A stretch of DNA of 64,000 nt, from contig JBBAGI010000008.1 of assembly GCA_037127475.1 (NCBI GenBank), forward strand, positions 1,302,001 through 1,366,000, in the 5' to 3' direction. Made by a program: the position numbers and the translations under genes. The notes under the pieces are model-generated. The model did not search any database and had not been told where the DNA came from. It saw nothing but the letters and a program-made list of their open reading frames with translations. Shown here piece by piece: positions 29,763-42,690 of the stretch. Source of the stretch: Arma custos (taxonomy: Eukaryota > Arthropoda > Insecta > Hemiptera > Pentatomidae). How positions within the stretch are numbered: position 1 is the stretch's first letter; every line of letters begins with the position of its first letter.

Positions 29763-31369
29763 GTATAGTCAATATTTGATACATGTAGAGTTACTCAGAA
29801 CACTATAAAACAATCGTTAAATGCCTAGTCAATGTTTGATACAAATAGAGTATACTCAGAACACCATTACACAATCCCCAAACGCGTAGTCAATGTTTGA
29901 CACGAGTAGAGTATAATCAGAACACCATACAAAAATCCCCAAACGCGTAGTCAATGTTTGATACGAGTAGAGTTACTCAGAACACTATTAAACAGTCGTA
30001 AAATGCCTTGTCAATGTTTGATACAAATAGGGTATACTCAGAACACCATTAAACAACTCCAAACGCATAGTCAATGTTTGATACAAATAGGGTATACTCA
30101 GAATACCATTAAACAATCCCCAAACGCATAGTCAATGTTTAATACAAATATGGTATACTCAGAACACCATTAGCAATCCCCAAACGCATAGTCAATGTTT
30201 GATACATGGAGAGATACTGAGAACACTATAAAAAATCATAAAAAGCCTAGTCAATGTTTGATACAAATAGAGTATACTCAGAACACCATTAAACAATCCC
30301 CAAACGCGTAGTCAAAGTTTGATACATGTAGAGTTACTCAGAACACTATTAAACAGTCGTGAAATGCCTAGTCAATGTAATATACAAGTAGGGTATACTC
30401 AGAACACCATTAAACAATCCCAAAAAGCATAGTCAATGTTTGATACAAGTAGAGTATACTCAGAGCACCATAAAACAATCCTCAAACGCATAGTCAATGT
30501 TTGATACAATGAGAGATACCCAGAACACTATAAAAAAATCATAAAAAGCCTAGTCAATGTTTGATACAAATAGAGTATACTCAGAACACCATAAAACAAT
30601 CCCCAAACGTATAGTCAATGTTTGATACAAATAGGGTATACTCAGAACACCATTAAACAATCCCCAAACGCATAGTCAATGTTTGATACAGATAGAGTAT
30701 AATCAGAACACAATACAACAATCCCCAAACGCATAGTCAATGTTTGATACTTGGAAAGATACTCAGAACACTATAAAAAAATCATTAAAAGCCTAGTCAA
30801 TGTTTGATACAAAATGAGTATACTCAGATCACCATAAAAAAATACCCAAACGTATAGTCAATATTTGATACATGTAGAGTTACTCAGAACACTATAAAAC
30901 AATCGTTAAATGCCTAGTCAATGTTTGATACAAATAGAGTATACTCAGAACACCATTAAACAATCCCCAAACGCGTAGTCAATGTTTGACACGAGTAGAG
31001 TATAATCAGAACACCATACAAAAATCCCCAAACGCGTAGTCAATGTTTGACACGAGTAGAGTATAATCAGAACACCATACAAAAATCCCCAAACGCGTAG
31101 TGAATGTTTGATACGAGTAGAGTTACTCAGAACACTATTAAACAGTCGTAAAATGCCTTGTCAATGTTTGATACAAATAGGGTATACTCAGAACACCATT
31201 AAACAACTCCAAACGCATAGTCAATGTTTGATCCAAATAGGGTATACTCAGAATACCATTAAACAATCCCCAAACGCATAGTCAATGTTTGATACAAATA
31301 TGGTATACTCAGAACACCATTAAACAATGCCTAAACGCATAGTCAATGTTTGATACATGGAGAGATACT
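29763..31369 (+). repeat. 1.6-kb higher-order block copied from or to 23,523-25,129
   Basis: From about 29,761 the sequence matches 23,521 onward with a constant 6,240-bp offset. The match ends near 31,369/25,129, where AGATACTG in one copy meets AGATACTC in the other. It includes the double GACACGAGTAG monomer and the GTCGTGAAATGCC tail. The only difference noticed is TTAGCAATCCC versus TTAACAATCCC (about 30,172). The start is the exact end of the 3.9-kb block on its left, so 29,762 is a recombination junction. Confidence 0.85.
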
Positions 31370-34300
31370 CAGAACACTATAAAAAAATCATAAAAAGCCT
31401 AGTCAATGTTTGATACAAATAGAGTATACTCAGAACACCATAACACAATCCCCAAACGCGTAGTCAAAGTTTGATACATGTAGAGTTACTCAGAACACTA
31501 TTAAACAGTCGTAAAATTCTAGTCAATGTTTAATACAAAGAGGGTATACTCAGAACACCATTAAACAATCCCCAAACGCGTAGTCAATGTTTGATAAAAG
31601 TAGAGTATAATCAAAACACCATACAACAATCCCCAAACGCGTAGTCAATGTTTGATACAAATATAGCATACTCAGAACACCATTAAACAATCCCCAAACG
31701 CATAGTCAATGTTTGATAAATGTAGAGTATACTCAGAGCACCATTAAACAATCCCCAAACGCGTAGTCAATGTTTGATACGAGTAGAGTATAATCAGGAC
31801 ACCATACAACAATCCCCAAACGCATAGTCAATGATTGAATCAAATATGGTATACTCAGAACACCACTAAACAATCCCCAAACGCATAGTCAATGTTTGAT
31901 ACAGTTAGAGTATAATCAGAACACAATACAACAATCCCCAAACGCATAGTCAATGTTTGATACATGGAAAGATACTCAGAACACTATAAAAAAATCATAA
32001 AAAGCCTAGTCAATGTTTCATACATGTAGAGTTACTCAGAACACGATAAAACAATCGTTAAATGCCTAGTCAATGTTTGATACAAATACAGTATAATCAG
32101 AACACCATACATCAATCCCCAAACGCGTAGTCAATGTTTGATACGAGTAGAGTTACTGAGAACACTATTAAACAGTCGTAAAATGCCCTGTCAATGTTTG
32201 ATACAAATAGAGTATACTCAGAACACAATTAAACAACCCCCAAACGCATAGTCAAAGTTTGATACATGTAGAGTTACTCAGAACACTATTAAACAGTCGT
32301 AAAATGCCTAGTCAATGTAATATACAAGTAGGGTATACTCAGAACACCATTAAACAATCCCAAAAAGCATAGTCAATGTTTGATACAAGTAGTGTATACT
32401 CAGAGCACCATAAAACAATCCTCAAACGCATAGTCAATGTTTGATACAATGAGAGATACCCAGAACACTATAAAAAAATCATAAAAAGCCTAGTCAATGT
32501 TTGATACAAATAGAGTATACTCAGAACACCATAAAACAATCCCCAAACGTATAGTCAATGTTTGATACAAATAGGGTATACTCAGAACACCATTAACCAA
32601 TCCCCAAACGCATAGTCAATGTTTGATACAGATAGAGTATAATCAGAACACAATACAACAATCCCCAAACGCATAGTCAATGTTTGATACATGGAAAGAT
32701 ACTCAGAACACTATAAAAAAATCATTAAAAGCCTAGTCAATGTTTGATACAAAATGAGTATACTCAGATCACCATAAAAAAATACCCAAACGTATAGTCA
32801 ATATTTGATACATGTAGAGTTACTCAGAACACTATAAAACAATCGTTAAATGCCTAGTCAATGTTTGATACAAATAGAGTATACTCAGAACACCATTACA
32901 CAATCCCCAAACGCGTAGTCAATGTTTGACACGAGTAGAGTATAATCAGAACACCATACAAAAATCCCCAAACGCGTAGTCAATGTTTGATACGAGTAGA
33001 GTTACTCAGAACACTATTAAACAGTCGTAAAATGCCTTGTCAATGTTTGATACAAATAGGGTATACTCAGAACACCATTAAACAACTCCAAACGCATAGT
33101 CAATGTTTGATACAAATAGGGTATACTCAGAATACCATTAAACAATCCCCAAACGCATAGTCAATGTTTAATACAAATATGGTATACTCAGAACACCATT
33201 AACAATCCCCAAACGCATAGTCAATGTTTGATACATGGAGAGATACTGAGAACACTATAAAAAATCATAAAAAGCCTAGTCAATGTTTGATACAAATAGA
33301 GTATACTCAGAACACCATTAAACAATCCCCAAACGCGTAGTCAATGTTTGATACGAGTAGAGTTACCCAGAACACTATTAAACAGTCGTAAAATGCCTAG
33401 TCAATGTTTAATACAAAGAGGGTATACTCAGAACACCATTAAACCATCCCCAAACGCGTAGTCAATGTTTGATACAAGTAGAGTATAATCAAAACACCAT
33501 ACAACAATCCCCAAACGCGTAGTCAATGTTTGATACGAGTAGAGTTACTGAGAACACCATTAAACAATTCCCAAACGCATAGTCAACGTTTGATGCAAGT
33601 AGAGTATACTCAGAACACCATTAAACAATTCCCAAACGCATAGTCAATGTTTGATACAAGTAGAGTGTACTCAGAGCACCATAAAACAATCCCCAAACGC
33701 ATAGTCAATGTTTGATACAAATAGAGTATATTCAGAACACCATTAAATAATCCCCAAACGCATAGTCAATGTTTGATACATGTAGAGTTACTCAGGACAC
33801 TATAAAACAATCGTAAAATGCCTAGTCAATGTTTGATACAAATAGGGTATACTCAGAACACCATTAAACAAACCCCAAACGCATAGTCAATGTTTGATAC
33901 AAGTAGAGTATACTCAGAGCACCATAAAACAATCCCCAAACGCATAGTCAATGTTTGTTACATGGAGAGATACTTAGAACACTATAAAAATAATCATAAA
34001 AAGCCTAGTCAATGTTTGATACATTTAGAGTTACTCAGAACACGATAAAACAATCGTTAAATGCCTAGTCAATGTTTGATACAAATAGAGTATACTCAGA
34101 ACACCATTATACAATCCCCAAACGCGTAGTCAATGTTTGATACGAAGAGAGTATAATCAGAACACCATACAACAATCCCCAAACGCGTAGTCAATGTTTG
34201 ATACGAGTAGAGTTACTGAGAACACTATTAAACCGTCGTATAATGCCCTGTCAATGTTTGATACAAATAGAGTATACTCAGAACACCATTAAACAATCCC

Positions 34301-34912
34301 CAAACGCATAGTCAATGTTTGATACATGTACAGTTACTCAGAAAACTATAAAACAATCGTAAAATGCCTAGTCAAAGTTTGATACAAATAGGGTATACTC
34401 AGAACACCATTAAACAATCCCAAAAAGCATAGTCAATGTTTGATACAAGTAGAGTATATCAGAACACCATACAACAATCCCCAAACGCGTAGTCAATGTT
34501 TGATACAAATATGGTATACTCAGAACACCATTAAACAATCCCCAAACGCATAGTCAATGTTTGATACATGGAGAGATACTCAGAACACTATTAAACAGTC
34601 GTAAAATGCCTAGTCAATGTTTAATACAAAGAGGGTATACTCAGAACACCATTAAACAATCCCCAAACGCGTAGTCAATGTTTGATACAAGTAGAGTATA
34701 ATCAAAACACCATACAACAATCCCCAAACGCGTAGTCAATGTTTGATACAAATATAGCATACTCAGAACACCATTAAACAATCCCCAAACGCATAGTCAA
34801 TGTTTGATACAGATAGAGTATAATCAGAACACAATGCAGTAATCCCCATACGCATAGTCAATGTTTGATAAATGTAGAGTATACTCAGAGCACCATTAAA
34901 CAATCCCCAAAC
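31025..34912 (+). repeat. Second copy of the 3.9-kb higher-order block
   Basis: It corresponds to 25,875-29,762 at a 5,150-bp offset and overlaps the 1.6-kb block at its left end (31,025-31,369). The right boundary is marked by AACGCGTAG here versus AACGTATAG at 29,763. The central part (about 31.9-34.1 kb) occurs again at about 45.0-47.17 kb with an offset of 13,095 bp. Confidence 0.87.
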
Positions 34913-37110
34913 GCGTAGTCAATGTTTGATACGAGTAGAGTATAATCAGAACACCATACAACAATCCCCAAACGCATAGTCAATGATTGAATCAAATATG
35001 GTATACTCAGAACACCACTAAACAATCCCCAAACGCATAGTCAATGTTTGATACAGTTAGAGTATAATCAGAACACAATACAACAATCCCCAAACGCATA
35101 GTCAATGTTTGATACATGGAAAGATACTCAGAACACTATAAAAAAATCATAAAAAGCCTAGTCAATGTCTCATACATGTAGAGTTACTCAGAACACGATA
35201 AAACAATCGTTAAATGCCTAGTCAATGTTTGATACAAATACAGTATAATCAGAACACCATACATCAATCCCCAAACGCGTAGTCAATGTTTGATACGAGT
35301 AGAATTACTGAGAACACTATTAAACAGTCGTAAAATGCCCTGTCAATGTTTGATACAAATAGAGTATACTCAGAACACCATTAAACAATCCCCAAACGCA
35401 TAGTCAAAGTTTGATACATGTAGAGTTACTCAGAACACTATTAAACAGTCGTAAAATGCCTAGTCAATGTAATATACAAGTAGGGTATACTCAGAACACC
35501 ATTAAACAATCCCAAAAAGCATGGTCAATGTTTGATACAAGTAGAGTATACTCAGAGCACCATAAAACAATCCTCAAACGCATAGTCAATGTTTGATACA
35601 ATGAGAGATACCCAGAACACTATAAGAAAATCATAAAAAGCCTAGTCAATGTTTGATACAAATAGAGTATACTCAGAACACCATAAAACAATCCCCAAAC
35701 GTATAGTCAATGTTTGATACAAATAGGGTATACTCAGAACACCATTAAACAATCCCCAAACGCATAGTCAATGTTTGATACAGATAGAGTATAATCAGAA
35801 CACAATACAACAATCCCCAAACGCATAGTCAATGTTTGATACTTGGAAAGATACTCAGAACACTATAAAAAAATCATTAAAAGCCTAGTCAATGTTTGAT
35901 ACAAAATGAGTATACTCAGATCACCATAAAAAAATACCCAAACGTATAGTCAATATTTGATACATGTAGAGTTACTCAGAACACTATAAAACAATCGTTA
36001 AATGCCTAGTCAATGTTTGATACAAATAGAGTATACTCAGAACACCATTAAACAATCCCCAAACGCGTAGTCAATGTTTGACACGAGTAGAGTATAATCA
36101 GAACACCATACAAAAATCCCCAAACGCGTAGTCAATGTTTGATACGAGTAGAGTTACTCAGAACACTATTAAACAGTCGTAAAATGCCTTGTCAATGTTT
36201 GATACAAATAGGGTATACTCAGAACACCATTAAACAACTCCAAACGCATAGTCAATGTTTGATACAAATAGGGTATACTCAGAATACCATTAAACAATCC
36301 CCAAACGCATAGTCAATGTTTGATACAAATATGGTATACTCAGAACACCATTAAACAATGCCTAAACGCATAGTCAATGTTTGATACATGGAGAGATACT
36401 CAGAACACTATAAAAAAATCATAAAAAGCCTAGTCAATGTTTGATACAAATAGAGTATACTCAGAACACCATAACACAATCCCCAAACGCGTAGTCAATG
36501 TTTGATACGAGTAGAGTTACTGAGAACACTATTAAACATTCGTAAAATGCCTAGTCAATGTTTGATACAAATAGAGTATACTCAGAACACCATTAAACAA
36601 TCCCCAAACGCATAGTCAAAGTTTGATACATGTAGAGTTACTCAGAACACTATTAAACAGTCGTAAAATGCCTAGTCAATGTTTAATACAAAGAGGGTAT
36701 ACTCAGAACACCATTAAACAATCCCCAAACGCGTAGTCAATGTTTGATACAAGTAGAGTATAATCAAAACACCATACAACAATCCCCAAACGCGTAGTCA
36801 ATGTTTGATACAAATATAGCATACTCAGAACACCATTAAACAATCCCCAAACGCATAGTCAATGTTTGATAAATGTAGAGTATACTCAGAGCACCATTAA
36901 ACAATCCCCAAACGCGTAGTCAATGTTTGATACGAGTAGAGTATAATCAGAACACCATACAACAATCCCCAAACGCATAGTCAATGATTGAATCAAATAT
37001 GGTATACTCAGAACACCACTAAACAATCCCCAAACGCATAGTCAATGTTTGATACAGTTAGAGTATAATCAGAACACAATACAACAATCCCCAAACGCAT
37101 AGTCAATGTT
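34590..37110 (+). repeat. 2.5-kb higher-order block, repeated at 42,530-45,052
   Basis: The offset is 7,942 bp throughout, checked at 34,741, 35,881, 36,481 and 36,961. The copies part near 37,110/45,052, where GATACGAGTAG replaces GATACATGG. Small differences include AGTCAATGTCTCATAC (35,161) versus the TTTCATAC form, and GCATGGTCAATG near 35,518. No unique sequence was found. Confidence 0.85.
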
Positions 37111-39292
37111 TGATACGAGTAGAGTTACTGAGAACACTATTAAACAGTCGTAAAATGCCCTGTCAATGTTTGATACAAATAGAGTATACTCAGAACACCA
37201 TTAAACAATCCCCAAACGCATAGTCAAAGTTTGATACATGTAGAGTTACTCAGAACACTATTAAACAGTCGTAAAATGCCTAGTCAATGTTATATACAAA
37301 TAGGGTATACTCAGAACACCATTAAACAATCCCAAAAAGCATAGTTAATGTTTGACACAAGTAGAGTATACTCAGAGCACCATAAAGCAATCCTCAAACG
37401 AATAGTCAATGTTTGATACATGGAGAGATACCCAGATCACTATAAAAAAATCATAAAAAGCCTAGTCAATGTTTGATACAAATAGAGTATACTCAGAACA
37501 CCATAAAACAATCCCCAAACGCATAGTCAATGTTTGATACAGATAGAGTATAATCAGAACACAATACAACAATCTCCAAACGCATAGTCAATTTTTGATA
37601 CATGGAAAGATACTCAGAACACTATAAAAAAATCATTAAAAGCCTAGTCAATGTTTGATACAAAATGAGTATACTCAGATCACCATAAAACAATTCCCAA
37701 AAGTATAGTCAATGTTTGATACATGTAGAGTTACTCAGTACACTATAAAACAATCCCCAAACGCGTAGTCAATGTTTGATACGAGTAGAGTTACTCAGAA
37801 CACTATTTAACAGTCGTAAAATGCCTAGTCACTGTTTGATACAAATAGGGTATACTCAGAACACCATAAAACAATCCCCAAACGCATAGTCAATGTTTGA
37901 TACAAATAGGGTATACTCAGAATACCATTAAACAATTCCCAAACGCATAGTCAATGTTTGATACATGGAGAGATACTCAGAACACTATAAAAAAATCATA
38001 AAAAGCCTAGTCAATGTTTGATACAAATAGAGTATACTCAGAACACCATTAAACAATCCCCAAACGCGTAGTCAATGTTTGATACGAGTAGAGTTACTGA
38101 GAACACTATTAAACATTCGTAAAATGCCTAGTCAATGTTTGATACAAATAGAGTATACTCAGAACACCATTAAACAATCCCCAAACGCATAGTCCAAGTT
38201 TGATACATGTAGAGTTACTCAGAAAACTATTAAACAGTCGTAAAATGCCTAGTCAATGTTTAATACAAAGAGGGTATACTCAGAACACCATTAAACAATC
38301 CCCAAACGCATAGTCAATGTTTGATACAAGTAGAGTATACTCAGAGCACCATAAAACAATCCCCAAACGTATAGTCAATGTTTGATACAAATATAGTATA
38401 CTCAGAACACCATTAAACAATCCTCAAACGCATAGTCAATGTTTGATACAGATAGAGTATAACCAGAACACAATACATTAATCCCCAAACGCATAGTCAA
38501 TGTTTGATACATGGAAAGATACTCAGAACACTATAAAAAAATCATTAAAAGCCTAGTCAATGTTTGATACAAAATGAGTATACTCAGATCACCATAAAAC
38601 AATTCCCAAAAGTATAGTCAATGTTTGATACATGTAGAGTTACTCAGTACACTATAAAACAATCGTTAAATGCCTAGTCAATGTTTGATACAAATAGAGT
38701 ATACTCAGAACACCATTAAACAATCCCCAAACTCGTAGTCAATGTTTGATACGAGTAGAGTATAATCAGAACACCATACAACAATCCCCAAACGCGTAGT
38801 CAATGTTTGATACAAATATGGTATACTCAGAACACCATTAAACAATCCCCAAACGCATAGTCAATGTTTGATACATGGAGAGATACTCAGAACACTATAA
38901 AAAAATCATAAAAGCCTAGTCAATGTTTGATACAAATAGAGTATGCTCAGAACACCATTAAACAATCCCCAAACGCGTAGTCAATGTTTAATACGAGTAG
39001 AGTTACTGAGAACACTATTAAACATTCGTAAAATGCCTAGTCAATGTTTGATACAAATAGTGTATACTCAGAACACCATTAAACAATCCCCAAACGCATA
39101 GTCAAAGTTTGATACATGTAGAGGTACTCAGAACACTATTAAGCAGTCTTAAAATGCCTAGTCAATGTTTAATACAAAGAGGGTATACTCAGAACACTAC
39201 TAAACAATCCATAAACGCGTAGTCAATGTTTGATACAAGTAGAGTATAATCAAAACACCATACAACAATCCCCAAACGCGTAGTCAATGTTT
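37111..39292 (+). repeat. Satellite segment of the GACACAAGTAGAG haplotype
   Basis: It matches 7,261-7,680 at an offset of about 30,063 bp, including the private AGTTAATGTTTGACAC core (about 7,280 and 37,343). At about 37,745 this copy lacks roughly two monomers that the 7.7-kb copy has. It goes directly from the CAGTACACTATAAAACAATC monomer into a CCCCAAACGCG tail. Related copies lie near 660-1,000, 48,310-49,270 and 50,980-52,500. Confidence 0.75.
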
Positions 39293-40989
39293 GATACATG
39301 GAGAGATACCCAGATCACTATAAAAAAATCATAAAAAGCCTAGTCAATGTTTGATACAAATAGAGTATACTCAGATCACCATAAAACAATTCCTAAAAGT
39401 ATAGTCAATGTTTGATACATGTATAGTTACTCAGTACACTATAAAACAATCGTTAAATGCCTAGTCAATGTTTGATACAAATAGAGTATACTCAGAATAC
39501 CATTAAACAATCTCCAAACGCGTAGTCAATGTTTGATACGAGTAGAATGTAATCAGAACACCATACAACAATTCCCAAACGCGTGTTCAATGTTTGATAC
39601 GAGTAGAGTTACTCAGAACACTATTAAACAGTCGTAAAATGCCTAGTCAATGTTTGATACAAATAGGGTATACTCAGAACACCATTAAACAATCCCCAAA
39701 CGCATAGTCAATGTTTTATACAAATATGGTATACTCAGAACACCATTAAACAATGCCTAAACGCATAGTCAATGTTTGATACATGGAGAGATACTCAGAA
39801 CACTATAAAAAAATCATAAAAAGCCTAGTCAATGTTTGATACAAATAGAGTATACTCAGAACACCATAACACAATCCCCAAACGCGTAGTCAATGTTTGA
39901 TACGAGTAGAGTTACTGAGAACACTATTAAACATTCGTAAAATGCCTAGTCAATGTTTGATACAAATAGAGTATACTCAGAACACCATTAAACAATCCCC
40001 AAACGCATAGTCAAAGTTTGATACATGTAGAGTTACTCAGAACACTATTAAACAGTCGTAAAATGCCTAGTCAATGTTTAATACAAAGAGGGTATACTCA
40101 GAACACCATTAAACAATCCCCAAACGCATAGTCAAAGTTTGATACATGTAGAGTTACTCAGAACACTATTAAACAGTCGTAAAATGCCTAGTCAATGTAA
40201 TATACAAGTAGGGTATACTCAGAACACCATTAAACAATCCCAAAAAGCATAGTCAATGTTTGATACAAGTAGAGTATACTCAGAGCACCATAAAACAATC
40301 CTCAAACGCATAGTCAATGTTTGATACAATGAGAGATACCCAGAACACTATAAAAAAATCATAAAAAGCCTAGTCAATGTTTGATACAAATAGAGTATAC
40401 TCAGAACACTATTAAACAGTCGTAAAATGCCTAGTCAATGTTTGATACAAATAGGGTATACTCAGAACACCATTAAACAATCCCCAAACGCATAGTCAAT
40501 GTTTGATACAAATATGGTATACTCAGAACACCATTAAACAATGCCTAAACGCATAGTCAATGTTTGATACATGGAGAGATACTCAGAACACTATAAAAAA
40601 ATCATAAAAAGCCTAGTCAATGTTTGATACAAATAGAGTATACTCAGAACACCATAACACAATCCCCAAACGCGTAGTCAATGTTTGATACGAGTAGAGT
40701 TACTGAGAACACTATTAAACATTCGTAAAATGCCTAGTCAATGTTTGATACAAATAGAGTATACTCAGAACACCATTAAACAATCCCCAAACGCATAGTC
40801 AAAGTTTGATACATGTAGAGTTACTCAGAACACTATTAAACAGTCGTAAAATGCCTAGTCAATGTTTAATACAAAGAGGGTATACTCAGAACACCATTAA
40901 ACAATCCCCAAACGCGTAGTCAATGTTTGATACAAGTAAAGTATAATCAAAACACCATACAACAATCCCCAAACGCGTAGTCAATGTTT
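39293..40989 (+). repeat. 1,697-bp higher-order unit, first tandem copy
   Basis: It begins with the GATACATGGAGAGATACCC monomer and repeats at 40,990 with a constant 1,697-bp offset. The length equals exactly 17 monomers of 61 bp plus 11 of 60 bp. Scattered single-base differences from the second copy were seen, for example ATTCCTAAAAG versus ATTCCCAAAAG and GTATAGTTACTC versus GTAGAGTTACTC. Confidence 0.88.
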
Positions 40990-42690
40990 GATACATGGAG
41001 AGATACCCAGATCACTATAAAAAAATCATAAAAAGCCTAGTCAATGTTTGATACAAATAGAGTATACTCAGATCACCATAAAACAATTCCCAAAAGTATA
41101 GTCAATGTTTGATACATGTAGAGTTACTCAGTACACTATAAAAAAATCGTTAAATGCCTAGTCAATGTTTGATACAAATAGAGTATACTCAGAACACCAT
41201 TAAACAATCTCCAAACGCGTAGTCAATGTTTGATACGAGTAGAATGTAATCAGAACACCATACAACAATTCCCAAACGCGTGTTCAATGTTTGATACGAG
41301 TAGAGTTACTCAGAACACTATTAAACAGTCGTAAAATGCCTAGTCAATGTTTGATACAAATAGGGTATACTCAGAACACCATTAAACAATCCCCAAACGC
41401 ATAGTCAATGTTTTATACAAATATGGTATACTCAGAACACCATTAAACAATGCCTAAACGCATAGTCAATGTTTGATACATGGAGAGATACTCAGAACAC
41501 TATAAAAAAATCATAAAAAGCCTAGTCAATGTTTGATACAAATAGAGTATACTCAGAACACCATAACACAATCCCCAAACGCGTAGTCAATGTTTGATAC
41601 GAGTAGAGTTACTGAGAACACTATTAAACATTCGTAAAATGCCTAGTCAATGTTTGATACAAATAGAGTATACTCAGAACACCATTAAACAATCCCCAAA
41701 CGCATAGTCAAAGTTTGATACATGTAGAGTTACTCAGAACACTATTAAACAGTCGTAAAATGCCTAGTCAATGTTTAATACAAAGAGGGTATACTCAGAA
41801 CACCATTAAACAATCCCCAAACGCATAGTCAAAGTTTGATACATGTAGAGTTACTCAGAACACTATTAAACAGTCGTAAAATGCCTAGTCAATGTAATAT
41901 ACAAGTAGGGTATACTCAGAACACCATTAAACAATCCCAAAAAGCATAGTCAATGTTTGATACAAGTAGAGTATACTCAGAGCACCATAAAACAATCCTC
42001 AAACGCATAGTCAATGTTTGATACAATGAGAGATACCCAGAACACTATAAAAAAATCATAAAAAGCCTAGTCAATGTTTGATACAAATAGAGTATACTCA
42101 GAACACTATTAAACAGTCGTAAAATGCCTAGTCAATGTTTGATACAAATAGGGTATACTCAGAACACCATTAAACAATCCCCAAACGCATAGTCAATGTT
42201 TGATACAAATATGGTATACTCAGAACACCATTAAACAATGCCTAAACGCATAGTCAATGTTTGATACATGGAGAGATACTCAGAACACTATAAAAAAATC
42301 ATAAAAAGCCTAGTCAATGTTTGATACAAATAGAGTATACTCAGAACACCATAACACAATCCCCAAACGCGTAGTCAATGTTTGATACGAGTAGAGTTAC
42401 TGAGAACACTATTAAACATTCGTAAAATGCCTAGTCAATGTTTGATACAAATAGAGTATACTCAGAACACCATTAAACAATCCCCAAACGCATAGTCAAA
42501 GTTTGATACATGTAGAGTTACTCAGAACACTATTAAACAGTCGTAAAATGCCTAGTCAATGTTTAATACAAAGAGGGTATACTCAGAACACCATTAAACA
42601 ATCCCCAAACGCGTAGTCAATGTTTGATACAAATAGAGTATAATCAAAACACCATACAACAATCCCCAAACGCGTAGTCAATGTTTGATA
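40990..42690 (+). repeat. 1,697-bp higher-order unit, second tandem copy
   Basis: It follows the first copy without a gap and keeps the same monomer order until about 42,690, where the array enters the GATACAAATATAGC monomer. This is one of the clearest in-register tandem duplications in the window. Confidence 0.88.

Noticed and set aside
35411..35596. Plus-strand 61-codon open frame inside the satellite
   Set aside because: It lies wholly in ordinary B and A monomers, and the equivalent copies elsewhere are interrupted by stop codons. Nothing suggests a protein.
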